64,000 bases of DNA from Nocardioides flavescens (GTDB lineage: Bacteria; Actinomycetota; Actinomycetes; Propionibacteriales; Nocardioidaceae): assembly GCF_009823805.1 (NCBI RefSeq), contig NZ_WUEK01000003.1:124001-188000 (forward strand), written 5' to 3'. Below, piece after piece: positions 25,142 to 33,913 of the stretch. The position numbers were made by a program, and so were the translations under genes. The notes below the pieces were generated by a model. That model was not told the DNA's origin. It made no database searches and saw only the letters and a list, made by a program, of their open reading frames with translations. Position 1 is the first letter of the stretch. The number at the start of each line of letters is the position of its first letter.

Positions 25142-25301
25142 GGCGTGTCGCCTCAGTCCTCGTAGTCGCCCGCGCGGCGTCGCATCGGACCCGGACTGCG
25201 TTGTCGTCGCCCGCCGTGGCGCCGCCACGGCGGGCTCCTCCGCCTTGCCAGCTCCGCGCGACCCCACGCCTGGTCCCACGCAGACTCAGGAGACACGCCC
25301 T
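25140..25301. repeat. Family A 162-bp palindromic element, copy 2
   Basis: Ends AGGGCGTGTCGCCTCAGTCC and, inverted, AGGGCGTGTCTCCTGAGTCT pair with three mismatches. The arm sequence differs from copies 1 and 3, while the central block with the CCCGCCGTGGC hairpin is nearly identical. It lies between convergent genes and overlaps the TAG stop of the Tat protein. Confidence 0.88.
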
Positions 25302-25315
25302 GGACGACCCGCCCG

Positions 25316-26497
25316 TCAGAGGGCGACGTGCAGGATCCGGTCGTCGCCCGGGCCGGGGTCGGTGCGCCCGTCGCGGTTGGAGGTGCCGACCCACAGCGAG
25401 CCGTCCGGAGCGGCGACGACGGCGCGGATCCGCCCGAACTCGCCGGCGAGGTGGCGTCGGGTGCGTCCGGCGTCGGGGCCCTCCAGCTCGACCGACCACA
25501 GGCACTCGCCACGCAGGGCGCCGAGCCAGGCCCGCCCGCGGGTGATCGCCAGGCCGGCCGGTGAGCACTCCTCGACCGGCCACTGGGCGAACGGGTCCGC
25601 GAACCGGCCGCCCGAGTCGCCCTCGACCTCGGGCCAGCCGTAGTCGCGCCCGCCGCGCAGGAGGTTCAGCTCGTCGGCGCCCTTGTCGCCGAACTCCGAG
25701 GCCCACACACGGCCTCGCTCGTCGAGCGCGAGCCCCTCGACGTTGCGGTGGCCCCGGGTCCAGACCCGGCTCGTGGCCCCGGGCGGCGCCGCCCCGGTGT
25801 CGGTCACGCGCAGCACCTTGCCCTCCAGGGCACCCGGGTCGGGGGCCGCGTCGGGGCGCTCGGCGTCGCCGGTGGCGACGTGCAGCAGGCCGTCGGCGAA
25901 GAGCAGCGCGCCGCCGTTGTGGTGCACCGAGGCGGCGATGCCGTCGAGCACGACCTCCGGCTCGCCGAGCCGGGCCCGCGCGGCGTCGTACGACATCCGG
26001 ACGACGCGGTTGCCCTCGCCGACCGAGGCGTAGGCGTAGACCCAGCCGTTCGTCGCGAACTCCGGGTGCAGCGCGAGGCCCAGCAGCCCGCTCTCCCCGG
26101 CCTCGTCGACCCGGCTGCGCACCGTGATCCGGCCCACGGGCTCCGCGCTGCCCGGCGACACCCGGAGCACCCGGCCGGTGTCGCGCTCGCCGACCAGCGC
26201 CGAGCCGTCGGGCAGGAACGCCATGCCCCACGCCACCGCGAGGCCGGTCGCGACCTCGCCCGCCACCTGCGGGTCGGGGGGCGAGCTGGCGGTGGGGGTC
26301 TCCGCGGCCGTGGCCGTGGCTGTGGGAGTGGGGGTGGGCGTGTCGCTGGGGGTGGGGCCCGGACCAGGGCTCGGTACGGCGGACGGCGGGTCGTCCGCCG
26401 AGCAGCCGGCCAGCGCGGCGAGGCCCAGCGCACCCCCGCCGAGGAGCGCGCGGCGCGTGGTGCGCCGGGAGGTCAGGACGACCCGCCCGCGACCCAC
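25316..26497 (-). CDS. Glucose/sorbosone dehydrogenase-like (PQQ-type) lipoprotein
   Basis: The 393-residue protein is an exported six-bladed propeller of the soluble aldose sugar dehydrogenase family. It has a twin-arginine-like leader (SRRTTRRALLGGG) with lipobox LAGC at about 33, a Pro/Thr-rich linker to about 75, and conserved blocks ESGLLGLALHPEF, HHNGGALLFADGLLHVATGD, RGHRNVEGLALD and GRDYGWPEVEG. The His in HHNGG is the usual catalytic base. Family members oxidise aldoses using PQQ; no PQQ synthesis genes are here. The GTG start overlaps the end of the upstream lipoprotein gene by 25 bp. Confidence 0.9.
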   Translation of the reverse strand: MGRGRVVLTSRRTTRRALLGGGALGLAALAGCSADDPPSAVPSPGPGPTPSDTPTPTPTATATAAETPTASSPPDPQVAGEVATGLAVAWGMAFLPDGSALVGERDTGRVLRVSPGSAEPVGRITVRSRVDEAGESGLLGLALHPEFATNGWVYAYASVGEGNRVVRMSYDAARARLGEPEVVLDGIAASVHHNGGALLFADGLLHVATGDAERPDAAPDPGALEGKVLRVTDTGAAPPGATSRVWTRGHRNVEGLALDERGRVWASEFGDKGADELNLLRGGRDYGWPEVEGDSGGRFADPFAQWPVEECSPAGLAITRGRAWLGALRGECLWSVELEGPDAGRTRRHLAGEFGRIRAVVAAPDGSLWVGTSNRDGRTDPGPGDDRILHVAL

Positions 26498-27150
26498 TGC
26501 CAGGAGGCGAGGACGGACTCGACGAGGTCGGGGTCGGCCTTCAAGTCGCTCGGGCGGAGGGTGAACGAGACGTTGACGACTCGACCGGCGCGCTCGGTCA
26601 TCACGTCGACGACGGTGTTCCCGCCCTCCTTGTAGGTGATGACGCCTGCCAGCGTGCCGTCGTCACCGAGGCTCACGTCCGGGAGCCTCGTGGCGCCCTT
26701 GGGCGCCTGGTCGAGTGCCACCTGGACCCGGGCGTCCAGCGGGGCGGCCGAACCGAAGGCCGCCATGTCGCCGACGATGACGAGTCCGCCGCCGCCGGGC
26801 CGGCGGGCACTGTTCTGGTCCTGGGAGATCCCGCCGTCCTCGACCCACCCGTCGGGGGCTCGGAAGCTCGACGTGCCTACGGCGATCAGTGGCCCGGTCG
26901 CCGGCGCGACCGACGGTCCGGTCGAGGTGCTGGCCGACCCGCTGGTCTGGACCTCCGAGGGACGCTCCGAGGGGCTCTGGGCCGGGCTCGAAGCGGCGCT
27001 GCTCTGCTCGGGGGACGCAGCGTCGCCGGGGTCGTCGTCGGTGCCCGAGGAGCAGGCGGAGAACGCCGCAGCAGCGATCGCGGTCACGACCGCGGCGCTC
27101 AGGGATCGGGAGCGGAGGGGACCGTTCGAGGACCTGTGCACGCTCTCCAA
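26473..27150 (-). CDS. Lipoprotein, paralogue of the next gene
   Basis: The 225-residue product has a signal peptide with lipobox FSAC at about 33, a Ser/Pro/Glu-rich linker to about 85 and a C-terminal domain (FRAPDGW ... ARRPGGGGLVIVGDM ... LRPSDLKADPDLVESVLASWQWV). The domain is about 70% identical by eye to that of the adjacent gene, so the pair is a tandem duplication. The layout resembles actinobacterial LpqN-like lipoproteins, though I am not certain of the family. It is expected on the outer face of the cytoplasmic membrane. Confidence 0.75.
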   Translation of the reverse strand: MESVHRSSNGPLRSRSLSAAVVTAIAAAAFSACSSGTDDDPGDAASPEQSSAASSPAQSPSERPSEVQTSGSASTSTGPSVAPATGPLIAVGTSSFRAPDGWVEDGGISQDQNSARRPGGGGLVIVGDMAAFGSAAPLDARVQVALDQAPKGATRLPDVSLGDDGTLAGVITYKEGGNTVVDVMTERAGRVVNVSFTLRPSDLKADPDLVESVLASWQWVAGGSS

Positions 27151-27220
27151 GGTAGCGGGGTGTGGCCAGAGTGCCGTCCCGGCGATGTCGCCGACAGCGG
27201 CACCGGCAGGCGGCGGGAGG

Positions 27221-27880
27221 TCAGGACGGCCCGCCCGCGACCCACTGCCAGGAGGCGAGGACCGACTCGACGAGGTCGGGGTCGGCCCTCAGGTCGCTCG
27301 GGCGGAGGGTGAAGGCGAGGTTGATGGTGCGCCCGGCGCGGGTGGCGATGAGTCTGACGGTGGTGTTGCCACCCTCCTTCCAGGTGAGCTGCGCCGCGAC
27401 GGTGCCGTCGTCGCCGAGGGCGGTGTCGGGCAGGCGGGTCGCGCCCTCGGGGGCGTTCTCGAGAGTGACCTGGGCGAGCGTGTCCACGGCCGATCCGAGG
27501 CTCTCCATGTCGCTCACCGTGATCACTCCTCCGCCGCCGGGCCGGCGAGCGCTGTTCTGCTGAGTGGAGATGCCGCCGGCTTCGATCCAGCCGTCGGGGG
27601 CACGGAAGCTGGCGGTGCCGACAGCGATCAGGGGGCCTGTCGCAGCGGTGTCGGAGGACTCCGTCGACGGGCTGTCCGGGACGCTCGCGGTGGCGCTGGT
27701 CTGGACCTCCGACGGGCCGGCGCTCGGACTCGACGAGGGGCTGACGGATGCGGATGCCGCAGCCTCGTCCGGAGCGTCGTCGTCGCTCGACGAGCAGGAC
27801 GTCAGGGCCAGAGCGGCAGCTCCGGCCACGACCAGTCGAGCGCCGGCGGAGACCTTGTTCGACTGCAGCACCTCCTCCAC
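27221..27880 (-). CDS. Lipoprotein, tandem paralogue
   Basis: The 219-residue product has a signal peptide with lipobox LTSC at about 27, a Ser-rich linker and the same C-terminal domain as its neighbour (FRAPDGW, ARRPGGGGVITVSDM, LRPSDLRADPDLVESVLASWQWVAGG). The linkers differ strongly while the domains stay alike, so the copies have been kept under selection. GTG start at 27880. It is divergent from the pair of type VII-like genes with about 100 bp between, so it may share control with them. Confidence 0.75.
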   Translation of the reverse strand: MEEVLQSNKVSAGARLVVAGAAALALTSCSSSDDDAPDEAAASASVSPSSSPSAGPSEVQTSATASVPDSPSTESSDTAATGPLIAVGTASFRAPDGWIEAGGISTQQNSARRPGGGGVITVSDMESLGSAVDTLAQVTLENAPEGATRLPDTALGDDGTVAAQLTWKEGGNTTVRLIATRAGRTINLAFTLRPSDLRADPDLVESVLASWQWVAGGPS

Positions 27881-27982
27881 GGTAGCCGGCAGTGCGGCCG
27901 GCTTGCAGTTTTCACAGCCGCTCGGTTGGGTAGAGGTCGCCGGCACGAGCAACCGCTTTACTCGGAAGGATGGGGCCCTCCG

Positions 27983-28369
27983 GTGCTTCTCACGGACTTC
28001 GGATTCAGCCAACCGCTGGTCGAACAGATCATGGACTATCTCGACACCTCGTCTCAGAGGCTCGAGGAAACACAGCCGCAGCCGGTCGGCAAGCGGGCCT
28101 TCGGCAGTTCTCCGTCGAGCGTCGCCTGTGCGTCCGACGCCGACAAGGCGAAGGACCACGTACGCACGGCCCTCAGCGACATGGCGGCCGGCCTGCAGCA
28201 CTACCGTGCCGGCTTCCACGAGATGAGCCGTCGAGCGGAGGACGTCGAGGTCGCGACGACCACCGAGCTGCAGCAGCAGTTCAACCAGGCAGAGGCCTGC
28301 CAGGCGCCGACCTTCGCCTCCCCGAGCCAGTGCGTGGTGCCGGGCACCAGCGCGGAGGACGGGCAGTGA
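27983..28369 (+). CDS. WXG100-like small helical protein
   Basis: The 128-residue product is almost entirely helical, with two long amphipathic helices joined near the middle, in the manner of ESAT-6/WXG100-superfamily proteins, although no strict W-x-G turn is present. The C-terminal part is unstructured with two Cys. It has no signal peptide. Its GTG start has AAGGATGGGG upstream at long spacing. It overlaps the next gene by four bases (GTGA), and the pairing of a small helical protein with a larger Gly-rich one is typical of type VII secretion substrates. The assignment is by architecture only. Confidence 0.6.
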   Translation: MLLTDFGFSQPLVEQIMDYLDTSSQRLEETQPQPVGKRAFGSSPSSVACASDADKAKDHVRTALSDMAAGLQHYRAGFHEMSRRAEDVEVATTTELQQQFNQAEACQAPTFASPSQCVVPGTSAEDGQ

Positions 28370-29742
28370 CGCGCCCGCCGAGCCTCGACAAGCTGCGCGA
28401 CTTCGTCGAGGCGGGCGACCCCGACGCCCTCGACGCCGCCTACGCCGAGTGGAACCAGGGCTCGGTCCTTCTCGACCAGGTCCACATGGAGCTGCTGTTG
28501 AAGGTCCAGGAGATGGAGGGCTCGACCGGCGCGGAGTTCACCGGCGTCAACGGTGACACCGCCGAGGCCGCGAAAGCATCCTTCAAGACGACCGCTGAGT
28601 CGATGAAGAAGAAGTCGAAGGAGATGCAGGACGGCGCCCTCGCCTTTCAAGCTGCTGCATCCGCGCTTCGCACGGCCAAGAAGCGGCACGACGCGATCGC
28701 GGCCACGGTGCCCGGTGCGATGCCGACCAAGCCGACCCCGTCCCCGGGCCCCTCGACCGACCAGGACGTCGCCAAGCAGGCGGCCTACGACACGGCGATG
28801 AGCAACTACAACTCGGCGATGAGCACCGCCGAGTCCGACGCGCAGGCCGCGATCGACAACCTCCAGTCCAACCACGACACCCAGGCCGCGGTCTTCCAGA
28901 AGATCCACGGTGAGAAGCAGGACGACGGCAGTGGCGGCGGGGGTGGCGGCGGCACTGGTGGCTCTGGTGGCGGTGGTGGCTCCACCGGGACGCCCCAGGG
29001 TCCCGGCAACAACGCCCACGTGGTCGGGCCGATCAAGCCGACCGGCCCCACCCCGTGGCCGCCGCATCCGCCGGTGTTCCCGCCTCAGCCTCCGCAGCCA
29101 CCGGTGCTGATCCCGCCCAACCCGACCCCGGTCACCCCGACCCCGACCGGGCCGAGTGGTGTCGATCCGTCGACGCCGCTGGGCACGCCGCAGGGCCCGG
29201 GCGTGACCGGTCCCGGCGCGCCGGTCATCGGCAGCCCCGGCTCGAGCGGTGGCCTCGGCAACGCCGCCGGCGGTGTCGTCGGTGGTGTCTCCGCGGCCGG
29301 TGTGGCCGGTGGTCTCGCCGGCATGGCCGGGATGGGCGGCGTGAGCGGGCTCAACGGCACCGCCGGGATCGGGGGCCGCGGCAGCCTCTCGGCCAACGGC
29401 GTCCGTGGCATCGGTGCGACCTCGCGCGCCGGCGGCTCGGGCTCGGTGCTCGGCCGCGGCGGTGCCGGGACCGGTGCCGGTGGCACGCGCGGCGGTGCGG
29501 GCGCCGGGGGCACCCGTGGGGGTGCCCGTGGTGCCGGTGGCACCCGCGGCTCCGCCGGCTCCCGTGGCTCGCGCGGTGCGGCGGGCTCCAAGGGAGCGGC
29601 CGGCTCGCGCAGCGGTGCCGGTGCGGGCGGGCGCAACGGCCGCCGCAAGGACGACGAGAAGCGCGGCTCGACCCAGGACCTGTTCGACGACGGCTTGGAC
29701 TGGATCGACGACAGCGACGCGCAGCCGGGCGTCATCGACTGA
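28366..29742 (+). CDS. Putative type VII secretion substrate with Gly-rich repeat region
   Basis: The 458-residue protein has an N-terminal helical region (1-190) with AYAEWNQGS, which resembles a W-x-x-G turn, followed by Lys-rich helices. It continues with a poly-Gly stretch at about 186-205, a Pro-rich segment (WPPHPPVFPPQPPQPPV), and a Gly/Ala/Ser-rich low-complexity region to about 430. The end is a short acidic tail (DDGLDWIDD). This resembles PPE-like or WXG100-related exported proteins of actinobacteria. No EccB/C/D/E or mycosin gene is in the window, so the secretion machine must be elsewhere. The stop codon lies inside a strong hairpin. Confidence 0.65.
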   Translation: MTRPPSLDKLRDFVEAGDPDALDAAYAEWNQGSVLLDQVHMELLLKVQEMEGSTGAEFTGVNGDTAEAAKASFKTTAESMKKKSKEMQDGALAFQAAASALRTAKKRHDAIAATVPGAMPTKPTPSPGPSTDQDVAKQAAYDTAMSNYNSAMSTAESDAQAAIDNLQSNHDTQAAVFQKIHGEKQDDGSGGGGGGGTGGSGGGGGSTGTPQGPGNNAHVVGPIKPTGPTPWPPHPPVFPPQPPQPPVLIPPNPTPVTPTPTGPSGVDPSTPLGTPQGPGVTGPGAPVIGSPGSSGGLGNAAGGVVGGVSAAGVAGGLAGMAGMGGVSGLNGTAGIGGRGSLSANGVRGIGATSRAGGSGSVLGRGGAGTGAGGTRGGAGAGGTRGGARGAGGTRGSAGSRGSRGAAGSKGAAGSRSGAGAGGRNGRRKDDEKRGSTQDLFDDGLDWIDDSDAQPGVID

Positions 29743-29761
29743 CATCAGTCTGACGCCCGGC
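29724..29761. terminator. Hairpin spanning a stop codon between convergent genes
   Basis: Stem GCCGGGCGTCA with TGACGCCCGGC (11 bp perfect) encloses a second stem GACTG-acat-CAGTC. The TGA stop of the type VII-like gene (29740-29742) lies within the inner part. Lacking a U-tract, it fits the stem-only terminators usual in GC-rich actinobacteria and could act on both strands before trpB2. Confidence 0.7.
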
Positions 29762-29783
29762 CGGCGGCCGGCCCCGCCTCTGC

Positions 29784-31145
29784 TCAGAGGGTGGGGACGG
29801 CCGCCAACGCTGCCGTGAGCTGCTCCTCGGGGAAGTCCAGGTCCTGCATGCGGCCGGTGAGGTAGGACTCGTAGGACGCCATGTCGAGGTGACCGTGGCC
29901 GCACAGCGCGGTGAGGATCGTCTTCGACTCGCCGGTCTCCTTGCAGCGGCGGGCCTCGCGGATCGCCGCGGCGATGGCGTGGGTCGGCTCGGGGGCCGGC
30001 ACGATGCCCTGGGTGCGGGCGAACATCAGCGCGGCCTCGAAGCACTCCAGCTGACCGATCGACTCCGCCTCGGCCAGGCCGAGCTCGTAGACGTGGCTCA
30101 CCAGCGGGGCCATGCCGTGGTAGCGCAGACCGCCGGCGTGGATCGGGTCGGGGATGAAGCCGTGGCCCAGCGTGTGCATCTTCATCAGCGGGGTCATGCC
30201 GATGGCGTCGCCGAAGTCGTAGCGGTACTCACCGCGCGTCAGGCTCGGCGCCGCGGCGGGTTCGACGCAGCGGATGACGGGGTCCATGCGGCCGGCGAGC
30301 TTCTCGCGGATGAAGGGGAACGACAGGCCGCCGAAGTTCGAGCCGCCGCCGGTGCAGCCGACGATGACGTCGGGGGTGGCCTCGGCCTGCTGCATCTGCA
30401 GCAGTGCTTCCTCCCCGATCACGGTCTGGTGGAGCAGCACGTGGTTGAGCACCGAGCCGAGGGCGTAGCGCGTGTCGTCGCGCTGCAGCGCCGCCTCGAC
30501 CGCCTCGGAGATCGCGATGCCCAGCGAGCCGGGGGAGTCGGGGTGCTCGGCCAGGATGGTGCGGCCGGCCTCGGTCAGCTCACTCGGGCTGGCGTGCAGC
30601 GTCGCGCCGTAGATCTCCATCATCGTGCGGCGCGCGGGCTTCTGGTCGTACGACGAGCGGACCTGCCACACCTCGCAGTCCATGCCGTACTGCGCGGTGG
30701 CGAAGGCCAACGAGGTGCCCCACTGACCGGCACCGGTCTCGGTCGTGAGCCGGGTGACGCCCTCCTGATGGTTGTACCAGGCCTGCGGCACGGCGGTGTT
30801 GGGCTTGTGCGACCCGGCGGGCGAGACGCCCTCGTACTTGAAGAAGATCTTGGCCGGGGTGTCGAGGAGCCGCTCGAGGCGCCGGGCGCGCACCAGCGGC
30901 GAGGGTCGCCAGATGCGGTAGACGTCGAGGACGCCACCCGGGATGTCGACGTACTGCTCGGTGCTGACCTCCTGCTCGATGAGCGCCATGGGGAACAGCG
31001 GGGCGAGGTCGTCGGGGCCGACGGGCTCGTGGGTGCCCGGGTGCAGCGGCGGCGGCGGGGGCTCCGGCAGGTCGGGGACGACGTTGTACCACTGCGTCGG
31101 GATCTGGGTCTCGTCCAGCAGGAACGTCGAGCGCTCGGTCGTCAT
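29784..31145 (-). CDS. trpB2: TrpB2-type tryptophan synthase beta chain
   Basis: The 453-residue PLP enzyme is of the longer TrpB2 class rather than the TrpA-partnered TrpB1. It has the TrpB2-type N-terminus ([25 protein letters not shown]), PLP lysine in PAGSHKPNT, the allosteric ETGAGQWG motif and the phosphate-binding [11 protein letters not shown]. TrpB2 makes tryptophan from indole and serine and can work without TrpA; some act as indole-salvage or serine-related enzymes. ATG at 31145 with GAGG nine bases upstream. It is divergent from the paa operon across about 115 bp. No other trp gene is near, so an aromatic-salvage role is plausible but inferred. Confidence 0.9.
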   Translation of the reverse strand: MTTERSTFLLDETQIPTQWYNVVPDLPEPPPPPLHPGTHEPVGPDDLAPLFPMALIEQEVSTEQYVDIPGGVLDVYRIWRPSPLVRARRLERLLDTPAKIFFKYEGVSPAGSHKPNTAVPQAWYNHQEGVTRLTTETGAGQWGTSLAFATAQYGMDCEVWQVRSSYDQKPARRTMMEIYGATLHASPSELTEAGRTILAEHPDSPGSLGIAISEAVEAALQRDDTRYALGSVLNHVLLHQTVIGEEALLQMQQAEATPDVIVGCTGGGSNFGGLSFPFIREKLAGRMDPVIRCVEPAAAPSLTRGEYRYDFGDAIGMTPLMKMHTLGHGFIPDPIHAGGLRYHGMAPLVSHVYELGLAEAESIGQLECFEAALMFARTQGIVPAPEPTHAIAAAIREARRCKETGESKTILTALCGHGHLDMASYESYLTGRMQDLDFPEEQLTAALAAVPTL

Positions 31146-31229
31146 GCGGCTCATCCTCACCACGGGGCCCGAGGGGCGCCACCGGATGTCCACGGGTTGT
31201 CCAGGGCCGCCGCCGGTGGGATGATTGCA

Positions 31230-31241
31230 GACCGATCGGTC
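31230..31241. promoter_or_regulatory. Candidate PaaR operator upstream of paaA
   Basis: Perfect palindrome GACC-GATC-GGTC, nine bases before the GGAGG ribosome-binding site of paaA. TetR-type PaaR regulators bind similar ACCG...CGGT palindromes, and a fitting TetR gene ends the locus. Confidence 0.65.
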
Positions 31242-31260
31242 AGTAAATCTGGAGGTGCCG

Positions 31261-32292
31261 GTGACCACCACCCAGGAGCTGCAAGAGCTGCAGGAGGGGT
31301 TCGACGCCGTCGTCGCCCGCGGCGACCGCATCGAGCCGCGCGACTGGATGCCCGAGGGCTACCGCAGGACGCTGGTGCGCCAGATCGCCCAGCACGCGCA
31401 CTCCGAGATCATCGGCATGCAGCCCGAGGGCGCGTGGCTGACCCGCGCCCCGTCGCTGCGCCGCAAGGCGATCCTGCTGGCCAAGGTGCAGGACGAGGCC
31501 GGCCACGGGCTCTACCTCTACTCCGCCGCCGAGACCCTCGGCGTCTCGCGCGCCGAGCTGACCCGGATGCTGCTCGACGGCCGGCAGAAGTACTCCTCGA
31601 TCTTCAGCTACCCGACGCTCGGCTACGCCGACGTCGGCACGATCGGCTGGCTCGTCGACGGCGCCGCGATCTGCAACCAGGTGCCGCTGTGCCGCACGTC
31701 GTACGGCCCCTACGGCCGGGCGATGGTGCGGGTGTGCAAGGAGGAGTCGTTCCACCAGAGGCAGGGCTTCGAGCTGCTGCTGACGATGATGAGCGGCACC
31801 GACGAGCAGCAGGCGATGGTGCAGGAGTCGGTCGACCGGTTCTGGTGGCCGGCGCTGATGATGTTCGGCCCTCCGGACGCCGACTCGCCGAACACGGCGC
31901 GGTCGATGGCCTGGGGCATCAAGCGCCACACCAACGACGAGCTGCGCCAGCGCTTCGTCGACATGACCGTGCCGCAGGCCGAGGCCCTCGGCGTCACGCT
32001 GCCCGACCCCGAGCTGCGGTGGAACGCCGAGCGCGGGCACCACGACTTCGGCCAGCCCGACTGGGACGAGCTCGCTCGCGTCGTCTCGGGCGGCGGGCCG
32101 TGCAGCGCCGAGCGGATCGCCCACCGCCGCCGCGCCCACGACGACGGCGCCTGGGTGCGCGAGGCGGCGACGGCGTACGCCGCGCGGCAGGCGAGCGGTT
32201 TCGAGACAGGACTTCGTCCTTCCTCAACCACCGGGACGGTGGTTGAGGAGGTTGCGCAGCAACCGTCTCGAAACCACGGAGCCGAGGCGTGA
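31261..32292 (+). CDS. paaA: Phenylacetyl-CoA epoxidase catalytic subunit PaaA
   Basis: The catalytic diiron subunit of the PaaABCE monooxygenase, which epoxidises phenylacetyl-CoA in aerobic phenylacetate breakdown. The 343-residue product carries helical-bundle diiron motifs, [26 protein letters not shown] and [17 protein letters not shown] at 31261 is five bases after GGAGG. Family homology ends near residue 312. The last 31 residues ([10 protein letters not shown] ... [10 protein letters not shown]) are translated family C repeat, so this copy has gained an unnatural tail while the frame stayed open. The stop overlaps the paaB GTG by four bases. Confidence 0.96.
   Translation: MTTTQELQELQEGFDAVVARGDRIEPRDWMPEGYRRTLVRQIAQHAHSEIIGMQPEGAWLTRAPSLRRKAILLAKVQDEAGHGLYLYSAAETLGVSRAELTRMLLDGRQKYSSIFSYPTLGYADVGTIGWLVDGAAICNQVPLCRTSYGPYGRAMVRVCKEESFHQRQGFELLLTMMSGTDEQQAMVQESVDRFWWPALMMFGPPDADSPNTARSMAWGIKRHTNDELRQRFVDMTVPQAEALGVTLPDPELRWNAERGHHDFGQPDWDELARVVSGGGPCSAERIAHRRRAHDDGAWVREAATAYAARQASGFETGLRPSSTTGTVVEEVAQQPSRNHGAEA
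32197..32278. repeat. Family C modular palindromic element inside paaA
   Basis: Half-unit one: CGGTTTCGAGAC, AGGAC-ttc-GTCCT, TCCTCAACCACCGG. Half-unit two inverted: GTGGTTTCGAGAC, GGTTGC-tgc-GCAACC, TCCTCAACCACCG. Inner stems differ between halves while the flanks are constant. It is translated as the PaaA tail and sits just before paaB within the operon. Confidence 0.9.
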
Positions 32293-32582
32293 GCGGCGAG
32301 GAGCGGGAGTGGCCGCTCTGGGAGGTGTTCGTGCGCGGCAAGCGGGGTCTCAACCACGTCCACGTCGGCTCGCTGCACGCCGCCGACGCCGAGATGGCAC
32401 TGCGTCACGCTCGCGACGTCTACACCCGACGCGGCGAGGGCGTCTCGATCTGGGTCGTGCCCGCGGCGTCGGTCACCGCGTCGAGCCCCGACGAGAAGGA
32501 CCCGCTCTTCGCCCCGGCGGGCGACAAGGTCTACCGCCACCCGACGTTCTACGACGTGCCGGAGGGGGTGCCGCACCTGTGA
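32289..32582 (+). CDS. paaB: Phenylacetyl-CoA epoxidase subunit PaaB
   Basis: Small (97-residue) subunit that bridges PaaAC heterodimers in the epoxidase complex. Typical sequence [31 protein letters not shown] at the N-terminus and [19 protein letters not shown] at the end. GTG start overlapping the paaA stop, and a GTGA overlap with paaC. The conserved N-terminus starts within seven residues of the chosen start. Confidence 0.95.
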   Translation: MSGEEREWPLWEVFVRGKRGLNHVHVGSLHAADAEMALRHARDVYTRRGEGVSIWVVPAASVTASSPDEKDPLFAPAGDKVYRHPTFYDVPEGVPHL

Positions 32583-33421
32583 GCGAGACGTCTGCCGAGA
32601 CGCCCTGGGCCTTCGGCGCCGCGCCCGACCCCGAGGACGTGCTCGCCGGGGTCGACACCCGGGTGCCCGAGGGCGTGGACGCGACCGGGCTCGCCGAGCT
32701 CTGCCTCGCCCTCGGCGACGACGCGCTGGTCCTCGCGCACCGGCTCAGCGAGTGGTGCAGCAACGCCCCCGACCTCGAGGACGACATCGCCCTGGCCAAC
32801 GTCGCACTCGACCTGCTCGGTCAGGCCCGGCTGCTGCTGGCCCGCGCCGCGGCGGCCGACCCAGGACTCGTCGGGCGGCTGGTGCCGGGCCTCCCGGCGG
32901 GCTCGCCCGCGCTGCCCGAGGACGCGCTGGCCTTCTTCCGCGACCCCGACGCGTGGCACTGCGCGCGGTTCGTCGAGGTCGAGAACGGCGACTTCGCGCA
33001 TACGATCGCACGGCTGGCGGTCTTCGCGACGGTCCGCCTCGCGGCGTTCCAGCGGCTCGTCGAGCACCCCGACCCGGTGCTCGCCGCGGTCGCGGCCAAG
33101 GCCGTCAAGGAGCTCGCCTACCACCGCGACCACGCCGGGCGGTGGTTCCTGGTGCTGGCCCAGGGCACCGAGGAGTCGCGCCGGCGGCTGCTCGAGGGTC
33201 TGCGCGCGCTCTGGCCCCTGCACGACGAGCTCGCGCGGGCCTACGACCTCGACGGGGCGCGGGCCGAGGCCGAGGTGGTGCTCGACCAGCTGCTGGCCGT
33301 AAGCACGGTCGAGCGTCCCGCGGTGGCGCCGTACGACGGGCCCCGGCACACCGACGACCTGACCCGGCTGCTCGCCGAGATGCAGTCGGTGGCGCGCGCC
33401 CACCCGCTGGGGGTCTGGTGA
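32579..33421 (+). CDS. paaC: Phenylacetyl-CoA epoxidase structural subunit PaaC
   Basis: Ferritin-like helical subunit (280 residues) that pairs with PaaA. Recognisable segments are LCLALGDDALVLAHRLSEWCSNAPDLEDDIALANVALDLLGQAR, where it is split here by the family's short turns, VENGDFAHTIARL and KAVKELAYHRDHAGRWFLVLAQGTEESRRRL. The first 45 residues form a variable Pro-rich leader. GTG start, coupled on both sides by four-base overlaps. Confidence 0.95.
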   Translation: MSETSAETPWAFGAAPDPEDVLAGVDTRVPEGVDATGLAELCLALGDDALVLAHRLSEWCSNAPDLEDDIALANVALDLLGQARLLLARAAAADPGLVGRLVPGLPAGSPALPEDALAFFRDPDAWHCARFVEVENGDFAHTIARLAVFATVRLAAFQRLVEHPDPVLAAVAAKAVKELAYHRDHAGRWFLVLAQGTEESRRRLLEGLRALWPLHDELARAYDLDGARAEAEVVLDQLLAVSTVERPAVAPYDGPRHTDDLTRLLAEMQSVARAHPLGVW

Positions 33422-33912
33422 CGCCCACCGTGACTCCCGCAGAGATCGCGGGCGCCGTCCGCGACCCCGAGATGCCGATGCTCACCCTGGCCGACCTGGG
33501 CGTGCTGCGCGGGGTCGAGGAGCGGGACGGCGAGGTCGTCGTGACCCTCACCCCGACCTACTCCGGCTGCCCGGCGATGGCCGCGATGCGCGACGACGTC
33601 GTGCGCGACCTGGCCGCTGCGGGCTGGACGGCGCGGGTCGAGGTCGCGCTGGCGCCGGCGTGGTCGAGCGACTGGATCACCGAGCGCGGCCGCGCCGCCC
33701 TGCGCGAGCACGGTGTCTCGGCGCCGGGCCCGGCCCCCGCGCACGAGGGTCCGGTGCCGCTGCGGCTGCTGCCGACCGCCCGGGCGCTGCGCTGCCCGCG
33801 GTGCGGCTCGGCGCACACCCAGCTCACCTCCGAGTACGCCGCCACGGCGTGCACCGCGCTCTACCGCTGCCGCGACTGCGGCGAGCCGTTCCCGCACGTC
33901 AAGGAGGTCTGA
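33418..33912 (+). CDS. paaD: PaaD, Fe-S maturation protein for the epoxidase
   Basis: The 164-residue protein has an N-terminal DUF59/MIP18 domain (IAGAVRDPEMPMLTLADLGVLRGV, TLTPTYSGCPAM with the conserved Cys) and a C-terminal zinc-ribbon-like part, CPRCGS ... CRDCGEPF. PaaD is thought to help insert the iron-sulfur cluster of PaaE. GTG start overlapping the paaC stop. Confidence 0.94.
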   Translation: MTPTVTPAEIAGAVRDPEMPMLTLADLGVLRGVEERDGEVVVTLTPTYSGCPAMAAMRDDVVRDLAAAGWTARVEVALAPAWSSDWITERGRAALREHGVSAPGPAPAHEGPVPLRLLPTARALRCPRCGSAHTQLTSEYAATACTALYRCRDCGEPFPHVKEV

Positions 33913-33913
33913 G

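Noticed and set aside
28910..29660. Gly-rich coding region as a DNA repeat array
   Set aside because: It is low-complexity protein sequence (Gly/Ala/Ser/Arg) with variable codons rather than a DNA repeat unit.
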